Shown here: in pieces, positions 5,771 to 14,434 of the stretch | How the letters are laid out: the number at the start of each line of letters is the position of its first letter | Position numbering within the stretch: the first letter of the stretch is position 1 | The notes under the pieces: generated by a model | Told to the model about the DNA's origin: nothing | The model's input: only the letters and a program-made list of their open reading frames with translations | Database searches by the model: none | Origin: Treponema sp. | GTDB lineage: Bacteria > Spirochaetota > Spirochaetia > Treponematales > Breznakiellaceae | Direction of reading: 5' to 3' | NCBI GenBank assembly: GCA_031278815.1 | Contig: JAITJS010000056.1 | Location: forward strand, 1-43,716 | Length of the DNA: 43,716 nucleotides | Position numbers and translations under genes: made by a program

Positions 5771-8332
5771 ATGGCCCCTTCACGTGTTTCTTGGATATCA
5801 GGCGTATTCCTCCGTATAGCGGCAGGCTTGACCATTATTATGGTGGTGATAATCGGTATTGCCCTGGGCTTATCCCTGGCAGAAACGGCTAATATTAAAA
5901 ACCGGCGGGATTTTGAAGAATTTGCCCCTGCCCTGCCCACTAAGATTCTGGATAGCAATGGAAGGGTGATCACCGAGTTTTCCGCGGATGAAAAGCGAGA
6001 ACTGGTTTCTTTGCGGGATCTTCCCCGGCATCTTATCAATGCGGTCCTTGCACGAGAGGACCCGGATTTTTATAGCCATAAAGGATTCAGTATTCGCGGT
6101 ATTGCCCGGGCGGTTTACGGAAGAATCGCCGGACGAAACCTGGGAGGGGGTTCCACCATTACCCAGCAAATCGCCGGTAGTCTCCATACAGACCGGACCG
6201 AAATGACCCTTACCCGGAAACTCCGGGAGCTCTGGTGGGCCTTGCAGATGGAACGGCAATACACCAAAGACGAGATCCTTGAGCTGTACCTCAACTACCT
6301 GTATATGGGCTCCGGCACCTACGGGGTAGAGGCCGCGAGCAAGTACTATTTTGGTCATAGCGCCCGGGAGATAAGCCTGGCTGAAGCCGCGATCCTGGTG
6401 ATCCAGTTTTCGAGCCCTGCCCGGTACAATCCCCTGGATAACCCGAATATTGCTATGGATCGGCAGCGGGCGGTGCTGGACCGGATGATCGAATTCGGCT
6501 ATACCACTCCCGAAGAAGCGGACGCTTCCTTTAAGGATTACTGGGAGCATTACGATTATACCCGCGCCTCAGTTGCCGCATACTACCAGCGGGAAGATGC
6601 AGCTCCCTGGTTTAGTGAATACGTCCGCCGGGAGCTGGACGATATGATGTATGGAGCTATGGATTATTACCGGGACGGGTATACGGTACATACCACCTTG
6701 AACCTCAATCACCAAGAAGCTGCAGTGAAACTCATGGAACAAGGGCTTATCAGAGCTAATAAGGAATATACCGCTTCCCGGGGGACCCGTCTTGAGCGAG
6801 CAGAGCGGACCTACATACCCATTGTGGAACTGCTCTCCCTCACCTTCAATTTAGGGGGGATTCATGCGGCTACGGATGCCCAGACCAAACAAAAAGCGCT
6901 AAACCGCTATATCAAGGTAGTCAATCCAGTGGTGGACATGGCTGCGCTGATGTTCGGCATCCCGGACCTCAAGAGTATCACCAATGCGGGGTTTAACGCC
7001 TTGAAAGACAGGACCGAACAGAACGTGGTAGAAGGAGCCCTCATCGCCATTGAAAACGATACGGGGTATATCACCGCCATCATCGGGGGATCTAAATATG
7101 ACCTGTCTAACCAGCTCATCCGGGCGACCCAGGGCCGTATCATGCCGGGGTCTTCTTTCAAGCCTTTGTACTATTCAGCGGCCATTGACAGCCGTAAATT
7201 TACCGCAGCTTCTTTAATTTACGATATTCCTATGGTCTTCCACAATGAGGACGGCACTCCCTATATACCCCTCAATTTTAAGGGTGAATGGAAAGGGCCG
7301 GTACTGCTCTACAATGCTTTGGCCCAGTCTATGAACGTCCCCTCCCTTAAGATCCTGGATAGCATCGGCTTTGACGCGGCGATTGACCGGGCCGCGACCC
7401 TCCTGGATATTAAAGACCCCGCGGTACGGCGCCGTACCTTCCCCCGAGTCTATCCTATGGGCTTGGGGATCATTTCCGTTACTCCCTTACAAATGGCCCG
7501 GGCTTTTGGGGTTTTTGCAAACCAGGGCCGGGAGCTTACCCCTATTGCCATCCGGATGGTAGAGGATCGGAACGGCCGGATCATCCTAGACAAGGAACGG
7601 GAAGTACGCCAGCGGCAGCGGCAGCAAGATAATCTGCAAGTGATAAGTCCTCAAAATGCCTATATTATGACTAGTATCCTCCAGAAAACCGTGGAAACCG
7701 GCACCTTGGCATCGGGATCGGGGTGGGGGGCGAAGTTTACTTTTAATGATGAGCAGGGGAAACGGTACCGCATACCTGCCGCGGGTAAGACGGGAACCAC
7801 CCAAAACTGGTCTGATGCCTGGGCTGTGGGCTATACCCCCTACTATACCAGTGCTATTTGGTTTGGCTTTGATAAACCCGGTAATTCCCTAGGATTATCC
7901 CTCACCGGAGCAACCTTAGCAGGTCCAATTTGGGGAGATTTTATGCGGGAAATCCACCAAGGCTTGCCCATGAAGGCTTTTAGCAAACCCACTACGGGTA
8001 TTATAGAGGTAAGTGTCTGCGCTAAATCCGGTTTGTTGCGGACGCCTGACTGTAATGAAGGGGAGGTTACCCTTCCTTTCCTAGCGGGAACCCAGCCGCT
8101 CCAGTCTTGTAATCTTCACGGAACTACCCGGTTCCTTCCTCCAGCGACCAGCGACTATATCACCCTCGAAGATGATGCGTTATTAAGCACCCTCAAAATG
8201 CCCACCTTACCCTTTGACCTTGATGCATTGTCTACGGGAACAGCATTGAATCCTGCAAACCCGGTTTTTGATGATATAGTGGAACCCAATTACGATTTTG
8301 AATTACCCAGCTATAATCCGCTGTTGGATTAA
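5771..8332 (+). CDS. mrcA: Class A penicillin-binding protein 1A (glycosyltransferase-transpeptidase)
   Basis: This 853-residue bifunctional peptidoglycan synthase polymerises lipid II and cross-links glycan strands at the outer face of the inner membrane. One N-terminal membrane segment (about 13-36) is followed by a GT51 domain with the catalytic motif REDPDFYSHKG (Glu96), GGGSTITQQ (125-133) and the later RKLRELWWALQMERQYTKDEI block. The transpeptidase domain has SxxK at Ser461-Lys464 (PGSSFKP), SxN at Ser520-Asn522 and KTGTT starting at Lys673, so all catalytic motifs are present. The C-terminal tail includes Cys residues and a D/P-rich end. The start at 5771 has no convincing Shine-Dalgarno sequence (only AGG at 5760), but the membrane anchor begins soon after, so it is kept. 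It is the first intact gene after the pseudogene region. Confidence 0.93.
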   Translation: MAPSRVSWISGVFLRIAAGLTIIMVVIIGIALGLSLAETANIKNRRDFEEFAPALPTKILDSNGRVITEFSADEKRELVSLRDLPRHLINAVLAREDPDFYSHKGFSIRGIARAVYGRIAGRNLGGGSTITQQIAGSLHTDRTEMTLTRKLRELWWALQMERQYTKDEILELYLNYLYMGSGTYGVEAASKYYFGHSAREISLAEAAILVIQFSSPARYNPLDNPNIAMDRQRAVLDRMIEFGYTTPEEADASFKDYWEHYDYTRASVAAYYQREDAAPWFSEYVRRELDDMMYGAMDYYRDGYTVHTTLNLNHQEAAVKLMEQGLIRANKEYTASRGTRLERAERTYIPIVELLSLTFNLGGIHAATDAQTKQKALNRYIKVVNPVVDMAALMFGIPDLKSITNAGFNALKDRTEQNVVEGALIAIENDTGYITAIIGGSKYDLSNQLIRATQGRIMPGSSFKPLYYSAAIDSRKFTAASLIYDIPMVFHNEDGTPYIPLNFKGEWKGPVLLYNALAQSMNVPSLKILDSIGFDAAIDRAATLLDIKDPAVRRRTFPRVYPMGLGIISVTPLQMARAFGVFANQGRELTPIAIRMVEDRNGRIILDKEREVRQRQRQQDNLQVISPQNAYIMTSILQKTVETGTLASGSGWGAKFTFNDEQGKRYRIPAAGKTGTTQNWSDAWAVGYTPYYTSAIWFGFDKPGNSLGLSLTGATLAGPIWGDFMREIHQGLPMKAFSKPTTGIIEVSVCAKSGLLRTPDCNEGEVTLPFLAGTQPLQSCNLHGTTRFLPPATSDYITLEDDALLSTLKMPTLPFDLDALSTGTALNPANPVFDDIVEPNYDFELPSYNPLLD

Positions 8333-8532
8333 GATAGCCCCCGTGCTTTTTTGACTTGTAGTGTGCCTCCATGTGCTTATAGTGAAGGTGGAGGTGCTCC
8401 CTCCCCCAGACCAGATTACATGCTTGCCCTCTTTGTCCCCTTGCTTGCGCTCCCGCTCTCAGAGGGCTATAGTGAGAGTATAGTTTGTTCTGAGGAGTTC
8501 CCCTCAGATCTACCGGAACAGGAGAGGAAAAA
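8333..8532 (+). promoter_or_regulatory. Leader region before hydF with small stem-loops
   Basis: A 7-bp hairpin, TCTGAGG-AGTTCC-CCTCAGA, lies at about 8489-8508, just before the hydF ribosome site GGAGAGG (8521-8527). A second possible pairing (CCTCCA with TGGAGG) lies near 8367-8396. Neither has a T-run, so they are not obvious terminators. No clear promoter was identified. Confidence 0.3.
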
Positions 8533-9771
8533 ATGGGATTAAATGAAACCCCTTCCGGTGAACGGGTACATATCGGTTTTTTCGGTCGCCGTAATGCGGG
8601 AAAATCGAGCCTCGTCAATGCAGTAACCGGTCAGGATTTGGTGATCGTCTCGGATATCAAGGGTACCACGACTGACCCGGTATATAAGGCCATGGAATTG
8701 CTCCCCTTAGGGCCGGTGCTGATCATTGATACCCCGGGTATTGATGATGAAGGCCCCTTGGGGGATCTGCGGGTACGTCGGGCAAAACAGGTATTAAACA
8801 AAACCGATGTGGCGGTACTGGTGATAGATGGGACCGTAGGAAAAACACCGGCTGATGAAGGGCTTATCCGCTTGTTGCAGGATAAACAGGTTAAGCACAT
8901 CCTAGTTTACAATAAAATGGATCTGCTGGTAGGTGCCCAGCTTCCTGCAACTCCAGGGAACCATGAAATCTACGTCAGTGCCGCTACTCATACCAATATA
9001 GAAGCCCTCAAAGAACAGATTGCTGCCTTGGCCCTTACCGAAGAGCCTAAGCTCAGGATTGTAGGGGATCTCATCGGTCCTGGGGATTTGGTGATCCTGG
9101 TGGTCCCTATTGATAAAGCTGCCCCTAAAGGCCGTCTCATCCTGCCCCAGCAGCAGACTATCCGGGATATTCTCGAAGCAGACGGAGCAGCTATAGTGGT
9201 AAAAGAGTTTGAACTACAGGAGGTCCTGGAATACCTGGTTCCTCTAGGCAAAAAGCTGAAACTGGTCATCACCGACAGCCAGGTTTTTGCCAAGGTCTCT
9301 GCGGATACCCCGGTGGATATTCCCCTCACCTCCTTTTCCATCCTCTTTGCCCGGTACAAAGGGTTTCTGTTGCAGGCGGTACAAGGGGTGAAGGTTCTGG
9401 ATACGCTCAAGGAGGGGGACCGGGTTTTGATTTGCGAAGGTTGTACCCATCACCGCCAATGCGATGATATCGGTACGGTCAAGTTGCCCCGGTGGATCAG
9501 AAACTACACCGGTAAAGCGCCCTCCTTTGCCTTTACCTCAGGGGCGGAATTCCCTGAAGACCTTACTGCATACAGCCTGATCCTGCATTGCGGGGGCTGT
9601 ATGCTTAATGAACGGGAACTGCGGTATCGCCAGAAGTGTGCCCAGGATCAAGGGGTGGCCTTCACCAATTACGGTACCATCATCGCGTACATGCAGGGGA
9701 TTTTGAAACGCGCGGTTGCCCTGTTTCCTCATGTTGCCGCAGAACTGGACCAAGAGGAAACCGAAGACTGA
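8533..9771 (+). CDS. hydF: [FeFe]-hydrogenase maturation GTPase HydF
   Basis: HydF is the GTP-hydrolysing scaffold on which the 2Fe subcluster of the [FeFe]-hydrogenase H-cluster is assembled with HydE and HydG before transfer to the hydrogenase. The 412-residue product has an Era-like GTPase domain: P-loop GRRNAGKSS (18-26), switch KGTTTDP, DTPG and NKMD. A dimerisation domain follows, then the C-terminal FeS-binding domain with the family's CxH...HCxxC ligands, Cys304-Thr-His306 and His352-Cys353-x2-Cys356. The start follows GGAGAGG with 5-base spacing. The TGA stop overlaps the next gene's ATG by one base, so translation is likely coupled to aspartate ammonia-lyase. hydE, hydG and the hydrogenase are not in this window. 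Confidence 0.95.
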   Translation: MGLNETPSGERVHIGFFGRRNAGKSSLVNAVTGQDLVIVSDIKGTTTDPVYKAMELLPLGPVLIIDTPGIDDEGPLGDLRVRRAKQVLNKTDVAVLVIDGTVGKTPADEGLIRLLQDKQVKHILVYNKMDLLVGAQLPATPGNHEIYVSAATHTNIEALKEQIAALALTEEPKLRIVGDLIGPGDLVILVVPIDKAAPKGRLILPQQQTIRDILEADGAAIVVKEFELQEVLEYLVPLGKKLKLVITDSQVFAKVSADTPVDIPLTSFSILFARYKGFLLQAVQGVKVLDTLKEGDRVLICEGCTHHRQCDDIGTVKLPRWIRNYTGKAPSFAFTSGAEFPEDLTAYSLILHCGGCMLNERELRYRQKCAQDQGVAFTNYGTIIAYMQGILKRAVALFPHVAAELDQEETED

Positions 9772-11129
9772 TGCGTGTTGAAAAGGACTTCCTAGGAGAA
9801 ATGGCTTTGCCTGATGAGGCCCTCTACGGTATCCAAACGCTCAGAGCCAAGGACAATTTTGCCCTGGAGTATAAGAAAACCCACCCGCAGCTCATCCGGG
9901 CTATGATCCTGGTAAAAAAAGCCGCGGCCCTTACCTATGGAAGCCTTGAACCTAACCCGGAACAGGCCAAACCATACCGGGCCATTGTAAGTGCCTGCGA
10001 CCGCCTCCTTGCCGGGGAAGAGGCAGATATGTTTATCCTGGACGCCCTCCAAGGCGGCGCAGGGACCTCCACCAATATGAACGTGAATGAGGTGATTGCT
10101 AATCTTGCCCTGCGCATCTTGGGAGAAGTTCCGGGAACCTACGAGGTGGTCCATCCTCTGGATCAGGTGAATCGGGGCCAGTCTACCAATGATGTGTACC
10201 CCACGGCCTTACGGATCGCGGCGATCACCCTGCTACGAGACCTGAGCGGTTCTTGCGCGAAACTGCAAGAGGCATTACAAAAGAAGGAATTGGAATTTGA
10301 AGGGATAAAAAAGCTGGGCCGAACTGAGCTCATGGATGCAGTACCGGTTACATTGGGCTCGGAGTTCGGCGCTTATGCCCAGGCCATTGCCCGGGACCGG
10401 TGGCGGCTCTACAAAATCGAAGAACGGCTGCGGCAGATAAACCTGGGGGGGACCGCGGTAGGACTTTCCCTCGATCGCACGGGAAAAGTTGGGGAAACGA
10501 TGAAGCTAGAACGGAAGTACCGTTTCACCGTCTTGGAGACCCTCCGGGAGCTTACGGGCATCGGTCTTGCTGCTGCGGAGTACCCTATGGATATTACCCA
10601 GAATCAGGATGTGTTCGTAGAGGTTTCCGGGTTACTCAAGGCCCTGGCAGTCAATATGATGAAGATTGCCGGTGACTTGCGGCTTATGAATTCAGGCCCC
10701 CGAGGAGGGTTGGGAGAAATCAAACTAGCCCCCTTACAAATGGGCAGCACCATCATGCCGGGAAAGGTGAACCCCGTCATTCCTGAGATGATTATCCAGA
10801 GTGCCATCCGGGTTCAAGCCAATGATTACGCCATTACCGTAGCAGCGTCTCAGGGTGAATTTGAACTTAATCCTTTTTTGCCCCTCATTGCAGACGCGCT
10901 GCTGGAAAGCCTTTCCCTGTTGAACCGGGGGGTGTTCCTTTTCCGCACCAAATGCGTAGAACTGCTTGCCCCGGACCCGGAGCGGTGTACTGCCCACTTG
11001 CATGCTTCCTATGCCTTTGCAGCTGCCTGGGTACCGCATCTTGGCTATGATAAGGTCAGCGCTATCATTGCCGAATGTGGAGGAGAGCCGCTCCGTATCA
11101 AGAAAGCGCTGGAAGTGTATGCTCAGTGA
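9771..11129 (+). CDS. aspA: Aspartate ammonia-lyase
   Basis: The enzyme interconverts L-aspartate with fumarate plus ammonia. It belongs to the fumarase/aspartase superfamily. The start at 9771 overlaps the hydF stop (TGATG) and gives the typical N-terminus MRVEKDFLGEMALPDEALYG; the frame is open further upstream inside hydF, but that part is not aspartase. Signature blocks are GTSTNMNVNEVIANLA, QSTNDVYPTALRI, and GSTIMPGKVNPVIPEM at about 325-340, where Ser326 is the likely catalytic base. The length of 452 residues matches the family. In several anaerobes an aspartase gene sits with hydrogenase maturation genes, and the overlap with hydF suggests the same here. Whether it has a maturation role, such as ammonia supply, is not established by sequence. 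Confidence 0.9.
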   Translation: MRVEKDFLGEMALPDEALYGIQTLRAKDNFALEYKKTHPQLIRAMILVKKAAALTYGSLEPNPEQAKPYRAIVSACDRLLAGEEADMFILDALQGGAGTSTNMNVNEVIANLALRILGEVPGTYEVVHPLDQVNRGQSTNDVYPTALRIAAITLLRDLSGSCAKLQEALQKKELEFEGIKKLGRTELMDAVPVTLGSEFGAYAQAIARDRWRLYKIEERLRQINLGGTAVGLSLDRTGKVGETMKLERKYRFTVLETLRELTGIGLAAAEYPMDITQNQDVFVEVSGLLKALAVNMMKIAGDLRLMNSGPRGGLGEIKLAPLQMGSTIMPGKVNPVIPEMIIQSAIRVQANDYAITVAASQGEFELNPFLPLIADALLESLSLLNRGVFLFRTKCVELLAPDPERCTAHLHASYAFAAAWVPHLGYDKVSAIIAECGGEPLRIKKALEVYAQ

Positions 11130-11199
11130 ATCTAAGGGGTTATGAGGTTGCATGAGCACTATAAAAACCTATGAATACCGTAAGGATGGATAATCAGGT

Positions 11200-12447
11200 A
11201 TGGAACGGGATAAGGAGGGGATCACCGATTTGGTGCTTACCCGGTTTTTACGGTATGTTCGGTATTGGACTACCAGCAATCACCATGTGGAGGAGACCCC
11301 TTCCACGCAAGGCCAATGGGAACTGGCAAAGGTCCTGGTCCAGGAACTGCGGGATCTAGGGCTCACCGATGTAGTGCTGACGGATCATTGTTATGTGATT
11401 GCTCGCCTTTCCCCTACACCGGGAAAGGAAACCTGCAAGACCATTGCGTTCATGGCCCATTTGGATACCGCAGATGATGTTTCTGGCAAGGATGTGCAGC
11501 CCTGTTTAGTTGAAGCCTATGAGGGCACCACGATACGCCTTGCCGGGGGCCTTGTCTTAGACCCGGCAGAGGACCCGGATTTAGCCAATCAAAGGGGTAA
11601 GGCCATCATACATACCAACGGGACCACGCTGTTGGGAGCAGATGATAAGGCAGGAATTGCGGAGATTATGGCTGCGGTGGAATACCTGCACCGGCATCCT
11701 GAACTGGAACATGGTCCTTTGGAGCTGATTTTTACCCCGGATGAAGAAACCGGTAAGGGGCTTCCTGAATTTCCCTTGAGCCGTATAAGCTCATGCGCCT
11801 GCTATACTCTGGATGGAGGGGCCCTCGGAGAAGTGGAAACCGAATGTTTTAACGCATACCGGGCAAAGATGCACTTCACAGGACAGCCGATGCATCTCGG
11901 TTATGCCCGGGGGCTCCTGGTCAACGCGGGGCTTATGGCTGCTTCCTTTGCGGTGATGCTCCCTCGGACCGAAAGCCCGGAAGCCACGGACGCTTATTAT
12001 GGGTACTACAGTGCTATGGAAATTCAGGGCAATCCAGAACAAGCGTCTCTTGAGGTGTATATCCGTGACTTTGACCGTGCTGGAGCCCAGCGGCGGGTGG
12101 CAGCGCTGGACCATTTTGCCCGGGCAGTAGAAGCCCAGTTTCCTGGAGGTAAGGTCTCGGTACATGCCAAAGCTCAGTATTATAACATGAAGGAAAAAAT
12201 TGATGCCCAGCCAGAGGTACTGGAGATCCTGAAACAGGCCGTCTCAAACCTGGGCTTAACCTACCGGCTTAAACCAATCCGGGGAGGCACTGATGGGTCC
12301 CGGCTTACCGAGTTAGGGATACCAAGCCCCAATATCTTTACGGGGGGTCGTAATTGGCATAGTCCTCGGGAATGGGTATCAGTTCCTGAGATGGTGGCGG
12401 CCTGTAAGGTGGTATTAGAGCTTATCCGGCTTTGGGCCGCGGCCTGA
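11200..12447 (+). CDS. pepT: Peptidase T (tripeptide aminopeptidase)
   Basis: A zinc-dependent M20-family exopeptidase that removes N-terminal residues from tripeptides in the cytoplasm. The 415-residue product shows the family's metal-site blocks: MAHLDTADD (His and Asp ligands), LLGADDKAG (bridging Asp), TPDEETGKG (catalytic Glu and ligand), CYTLDGGALGEVETE, and a final WHSPREWV that provides the last His. GGTDGSRLTELGIPSPNIFTGG is also typical. The start at 11200 has a rather distant AAGGA (11182-11186); no better start was seen. It follows aspA by 70 bases on the same strand, so cotranscription is plausible. Confidence 0.93.
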   Translation: MERDKEGITDLVLTRFLRYVRYWTTSNHHVEETPSTQGQWELAKVLVQELRDLGLTDVVLTDHCYVIARLSPTPGKETCKTIAFMAHLDTADDVSGKDVQPCLVEAYEGTTIRLAGGLVLDPAEDPDLANQRGKAIIHTNGTTLLGADDKAGIAEIMAAVEYLHRHPELEHGPLELIFTPDEETGKGLPEFPLSRISSCACYTLDGGALGEVETECFNAYRAKMHFTGQPMHLGYARGLLVNAGLMAASFAVMLPRTESPEATDAYYGYYSAMEIQGNPEQASLEVYIRDFDRAGAQRRVAALDHFARAVEAQFPGGKVSVHAKAQYYNMKEKIDAQPEVLEILKQAVSNLGLTYRLKPIRGGTDGSRLTELGIPSPNIFTGGRNWHSPREWVSVPEMVAACKVVLELIRLWAAA

Positions 12448-12524
12448 TCCCCCAAGGTTTCTCTTAGGTTCAGCAGCCCATCACCAATAAGTCTGGGAGG
12501 GTGCTCATCAAGATGGAGGCGGTG

Positions 12525-12971
12525 ATGCTTATAGGAATTGCCCCGGTCATAAGCCCGGCGCTTTTGGATGTCTTGTTCAGAATGGGTCATGGGGATGAAT
12601 GGGTTTTGGCAGATGCCTTTTTTCCAGGAGATTCCTGGAATTCCCGAGTTATCCGGGCAGATGGTATAAGGATTCCTGCCCTCCTGGATGGTATTCTGCA
12701 GTTGATCAACCTGGATTCCTATGTTCCCCACCCGGTTATGATGATGCAAGCAGCTCCAGGGGATACTCTGGATCCCTCAGTGGAACTGGCGTACCGGAAG
12801 GTGATTGATCTGCGCGGGCCTGGCACAGCCCCTATCGAACGGATCGAGCGCTTTGCCTTTTATGAGCGAACAAGAAAGGCCTATGGGGTGGTAATGACCG
12901 GCGAAACCGTAACCTATGAAAACATCATCCCCAAAAAAGGGGTGATTCCTGTAGTTATAGAAAAGATATAG
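12525..12971 (+). CDS. fucU: FucU/RbsD-family sugar mutarotase
   Basis: Enzymes of this family interconvert sugar anomers, such as alpha and beta L-fucose (FucU) or ribopyranose forms (RbsD). The 148-residue product begins MLIGIAPVISPALLDVL and has the conserved MGHGDEWVLADAFFP motif with the catalytic-site His, then RADGIRIPALLDGIL and a C-terminal segment around ERFAFYERTRKAYGVVMTGE, which fits FucU better than RbsD. The start at 12525 is preferred over in-frame GTG 12501 or ATG 12513 because GGAGG (12515-12519) sits five bases before it. It is the last gene of the hydF-aspA-pepT-fucU run. No fucose pathway genes are nearby, so the substrate is open. Confidence 0.82.
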   Translation: MLIGIAPVISPALLDVLFRMGHGDEWVLADAFFPGDSWNSRVIRADGIRIPALLDGILQLINLDSYVPHPVMMMQAAPGDTLDPSVELAYRKVIDLRGPGTAPIERIERFAFYERTRKAYGVVMTGETVTYENIIPKKGVIPVVIEKI

Positions 12972-13011
12972 AGAAAAAAGCAAAATAGCGGCGGATCCGG
13001 TAAAAAATCAC

Positions 13012-13040
13012 TTGACTCATTTGGGAAATGTTAGTATCCT
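13012..13040 (+). promoter_or_regulatory. Promoter for tRNA-Thr and probably the downstream ribosomal-protein run
   Basis: TTGACT (13012-13017) and TATCCT (13035-13040) are separated by exactly 17 bases and lie about 20 bases before the tRNA 5' end, a good sigma-70-type match. Confidence 0.7.
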
Positions 13041-13060
13041 TGTGATACTTATGCGTGTAT

Positions 13061-13133
13061 GCCCTTGTAGCTCAGTCGGTAGAGCACATCCATGGTAAGG
13101 ATGCGGTCAGCGGTTCGATTCCGCTTGAGGGCT
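13061..13133 (+). tRNA. tRNA-Thr (GGT)
   Basis: The cloverleaf folds with acceptor arm GCCCTTG/TGAGGGC, D-arm GCTC...GAGC, anticodon stem CATCC/GGATG with loop ATGGTAA (anticodon GGT, Thr), and T-arm AGCGG-TTCGATT-CCGCT. CCA is not encoded. It lies directly before rpmG, an arrangement typical of the bacterial tRNA-rpmG-tRNA-secE-nusG cluster. Confidence 0.95.
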
Positions 13134-13215
13134 TTGGGGGCTTATAGATAAAGGTGTTTTTCTTAGAACGTATTTTAAACCTCCCGGAGAGTTTGGGAAA
13201 TGGTAAGGGGATAGC

Positions 13216-13389
13216 ATGGCATCAAAAAAAACAGCAGTAGAGCTCATTGCTTTACAATGCAGCGAATGTAAGCGGAAAAATTATACTACCAAGAAAAACC
13301 GAAGGAATACCCAGGAGAAATTTGAATTTAATAAGTATTGTCCTTTTGATCGGAAGCATACGGTGCATAAAGAAACCAAAATCAAGTGA
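13216..13389 (+). CDS. rpmG: Ribosomal protein L33
   Basis: A 57-residue large-subunit protein read directly from ATG 13216 with an AAGGGG ribosome site at 13205-13210. It starts [19 protein letters not shown] and continues [17 protein letters not shown] before the C-terminal [18 protein letters not shown]33 often has a zinc ribbon made of two CxxC pairs. Here the first pair (CSEC) is intact but the second reads CPFD, leaving three cysteines. It lies between two tRNA genes and is likely cotranscribed with them. Confidence 0.95.
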   Translation: MASKKTAVELIALQCSECKRKNYTTKKNRRNTQEKFEFNKYCPFDRKHTVHKETKIK

Positions 13390-13399
13390 GTATTTTCTT

Positions 13400-13472
13400 A
13401 GGCCAGTAGCTCTAATGGTAGAGCGTCGGTCTCCAAAACCGAATGTTGTGGGTTCGAGTCCTACCTGGCCTG
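13400..13472 (+). tRNA. tRNA-Trp (CCA)
   Basis: Acceptor AGGCCAG/CTGGCCT, D-arm GCTC...GAGC, anticodon stem TCGGT/ACCGA with loop CTCCAAA (anticodon CCA, Trp), and T-arm GTGGG-TTCGAGT-CCTAC, with discriminator G. It is located between rpmG and secE as in many bacteria. Confidence 0.96.
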
Positions 13473-13508
13473 TGTTGTGAAAGTGTACCTGCATGTAAAG
13501 AGGATGTC

Positions 13509-13688
13509 ATGAACAAGATGGTTCAATTTATCAAAGAATCCTATGCTGAACTCCGAAAGGTGGTATGGCCAAGCCGGGATGATATTATCAGTTCTGTTAA
13601 GGTGGTTATTGTTTCTACGCTGATTATTGCCGCGGTATTGGGTTTGGTGGATGTGGTGCTGCTCCTTGGGGTGCAGGCGATATTTTAG
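13509..13688 (+). CDS. secE: Preprotein translocase subunit SecE
   Basis: A 59-residue single-membrane-span subunit of the SecYEG protein-conducting channel. The sequence MNKMVQFIKESYAELRKVVW has the conserved amphipathic helix with the ELRKVVWPSR motif, followed by one hydrophobic helix (about 29-55, VKVVIVSTLIIAAVLGLVDV). The start at 13509 follows AGAGG; the frame is open further upstream but runs through the tRNA. It is the short single-span form usual outside enterobacteria. Confidence 0.93.
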   Translation: MNKMVQFIKESYAELRKVVWPSRDDIISSVKVVIVSTLIIAAVLGLVDVVLLLGVQAIF

Positions 13689-13704
13689 TACATAAAGGAA
13701 ACCT

Positions 13705-14262
13705 ATGGCAACGGGCTGGTATGTCCTCCATACGTATGCGGGATATGAAAATAAAATAGAAAAAACGATACGCATGATGATCGATTCGGGGGATATTGAT
13801 AAAGAACGGGTTCGGGATGTCAAGGTTCCTTCTGAGGAAGTGGTAGAGGTCAAGGACGGAAAGAAGCGGACTATGACTAAAAAATTCCTTCCGGGGTACA
13901 TTCTGGTAGAAATGGATCTTCCGGATCTCAACTGGAAAGGGGTTTGTTCAAAAATCAAGAAAATTCAGGGAGTTACCGGGTTTGTAGGAACCCCAGCAAA
14001 TCGGAAGCCCCAGCCTTTACCGGGAGAAGAGGCTCGGAACATCCTGCAAAAATCCGGAGAGATTAAGGGTGAACGGCCGGTACGAACCCGGCAGTCTTTT
14101 GCTCCTGGGGAGCAGGTGAAGATTATTGAGGGGCCCTTTGAGTCTTTCACGGGAATCATTGAAGAAGTAAACCATGAGAAAAATAAGCTCAAGGTAATGG
14201 TCGGTATCTTCGGCCGGAATACGCCGTTGGATGTCGATCTTTTACAGGTAGAAAAAGTCTAA
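13705..14262 (+). CDS. nusG: Transcription termination/antitermination protein NusG
   Basis: A 185-residue RNA polymerase elongation factor that binds the clamp and links transcription to Rho or ribosomes. The N-terminal NGN domain starts ATGWYVLHTYAGYENKIEK and includes FLPGYILVEM; the C-terminal KOW domain includes GEQVKIIEGPFESFTGIIEE. AAGGA precedes the start. An insert between residues about 40 and 60 (VPSEEVVEVKDGKKRTMTKK) is common in this family. It lies 16 bases after secE. Confidence 0.96.
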   Translation: MATGWYVLHTYAGYENKIEKTIRMMIDSGDIDKERVRDVKVPSEEVVEVKDGKKRTMTKKFLPGYILVEMDLPDLNWKGVCSKIKKIQGVTGFVGTPANRKPQPLPGEEARNILQKSGEIKGERPVRTRQSFAPGEQVKIIEGPFESFTGIIEEVNHEKNKLKVMVGIFGRNTPLDVDLLQVEKV

Positions 14263-14434
14263 TGGTGATGGGTTTTGGTTCTTTCAAGGGCAAACAGGGT
14301 TTGCAGAGGATTCATTCCTATACCCATGGGATAGATGGGAGTTTCTGTTTTATCGGAAACGTTACCCCGGAATAGGTTAGGAGCATTGGTTCTTAGGGAA
14401 TCTATTTCGGGTATACCACACAAGGAGAATATGC
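14263..14434 (+). promoter_or_regulatory. Leader before rplK with a small hairpin
   Basis: GCAAAC (14290-14295) and GTTTGC (14299-14304) form a 6-bp hairpin, and a near-palindrome around CCCATGGG lies at 14332-14339. The ribosome site AAGGAG lies near 14421. Regulation of the L11-L1 genes by L1 often acts on such a leader, but no specific L1 site was identified here. Confidence 0.3.
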
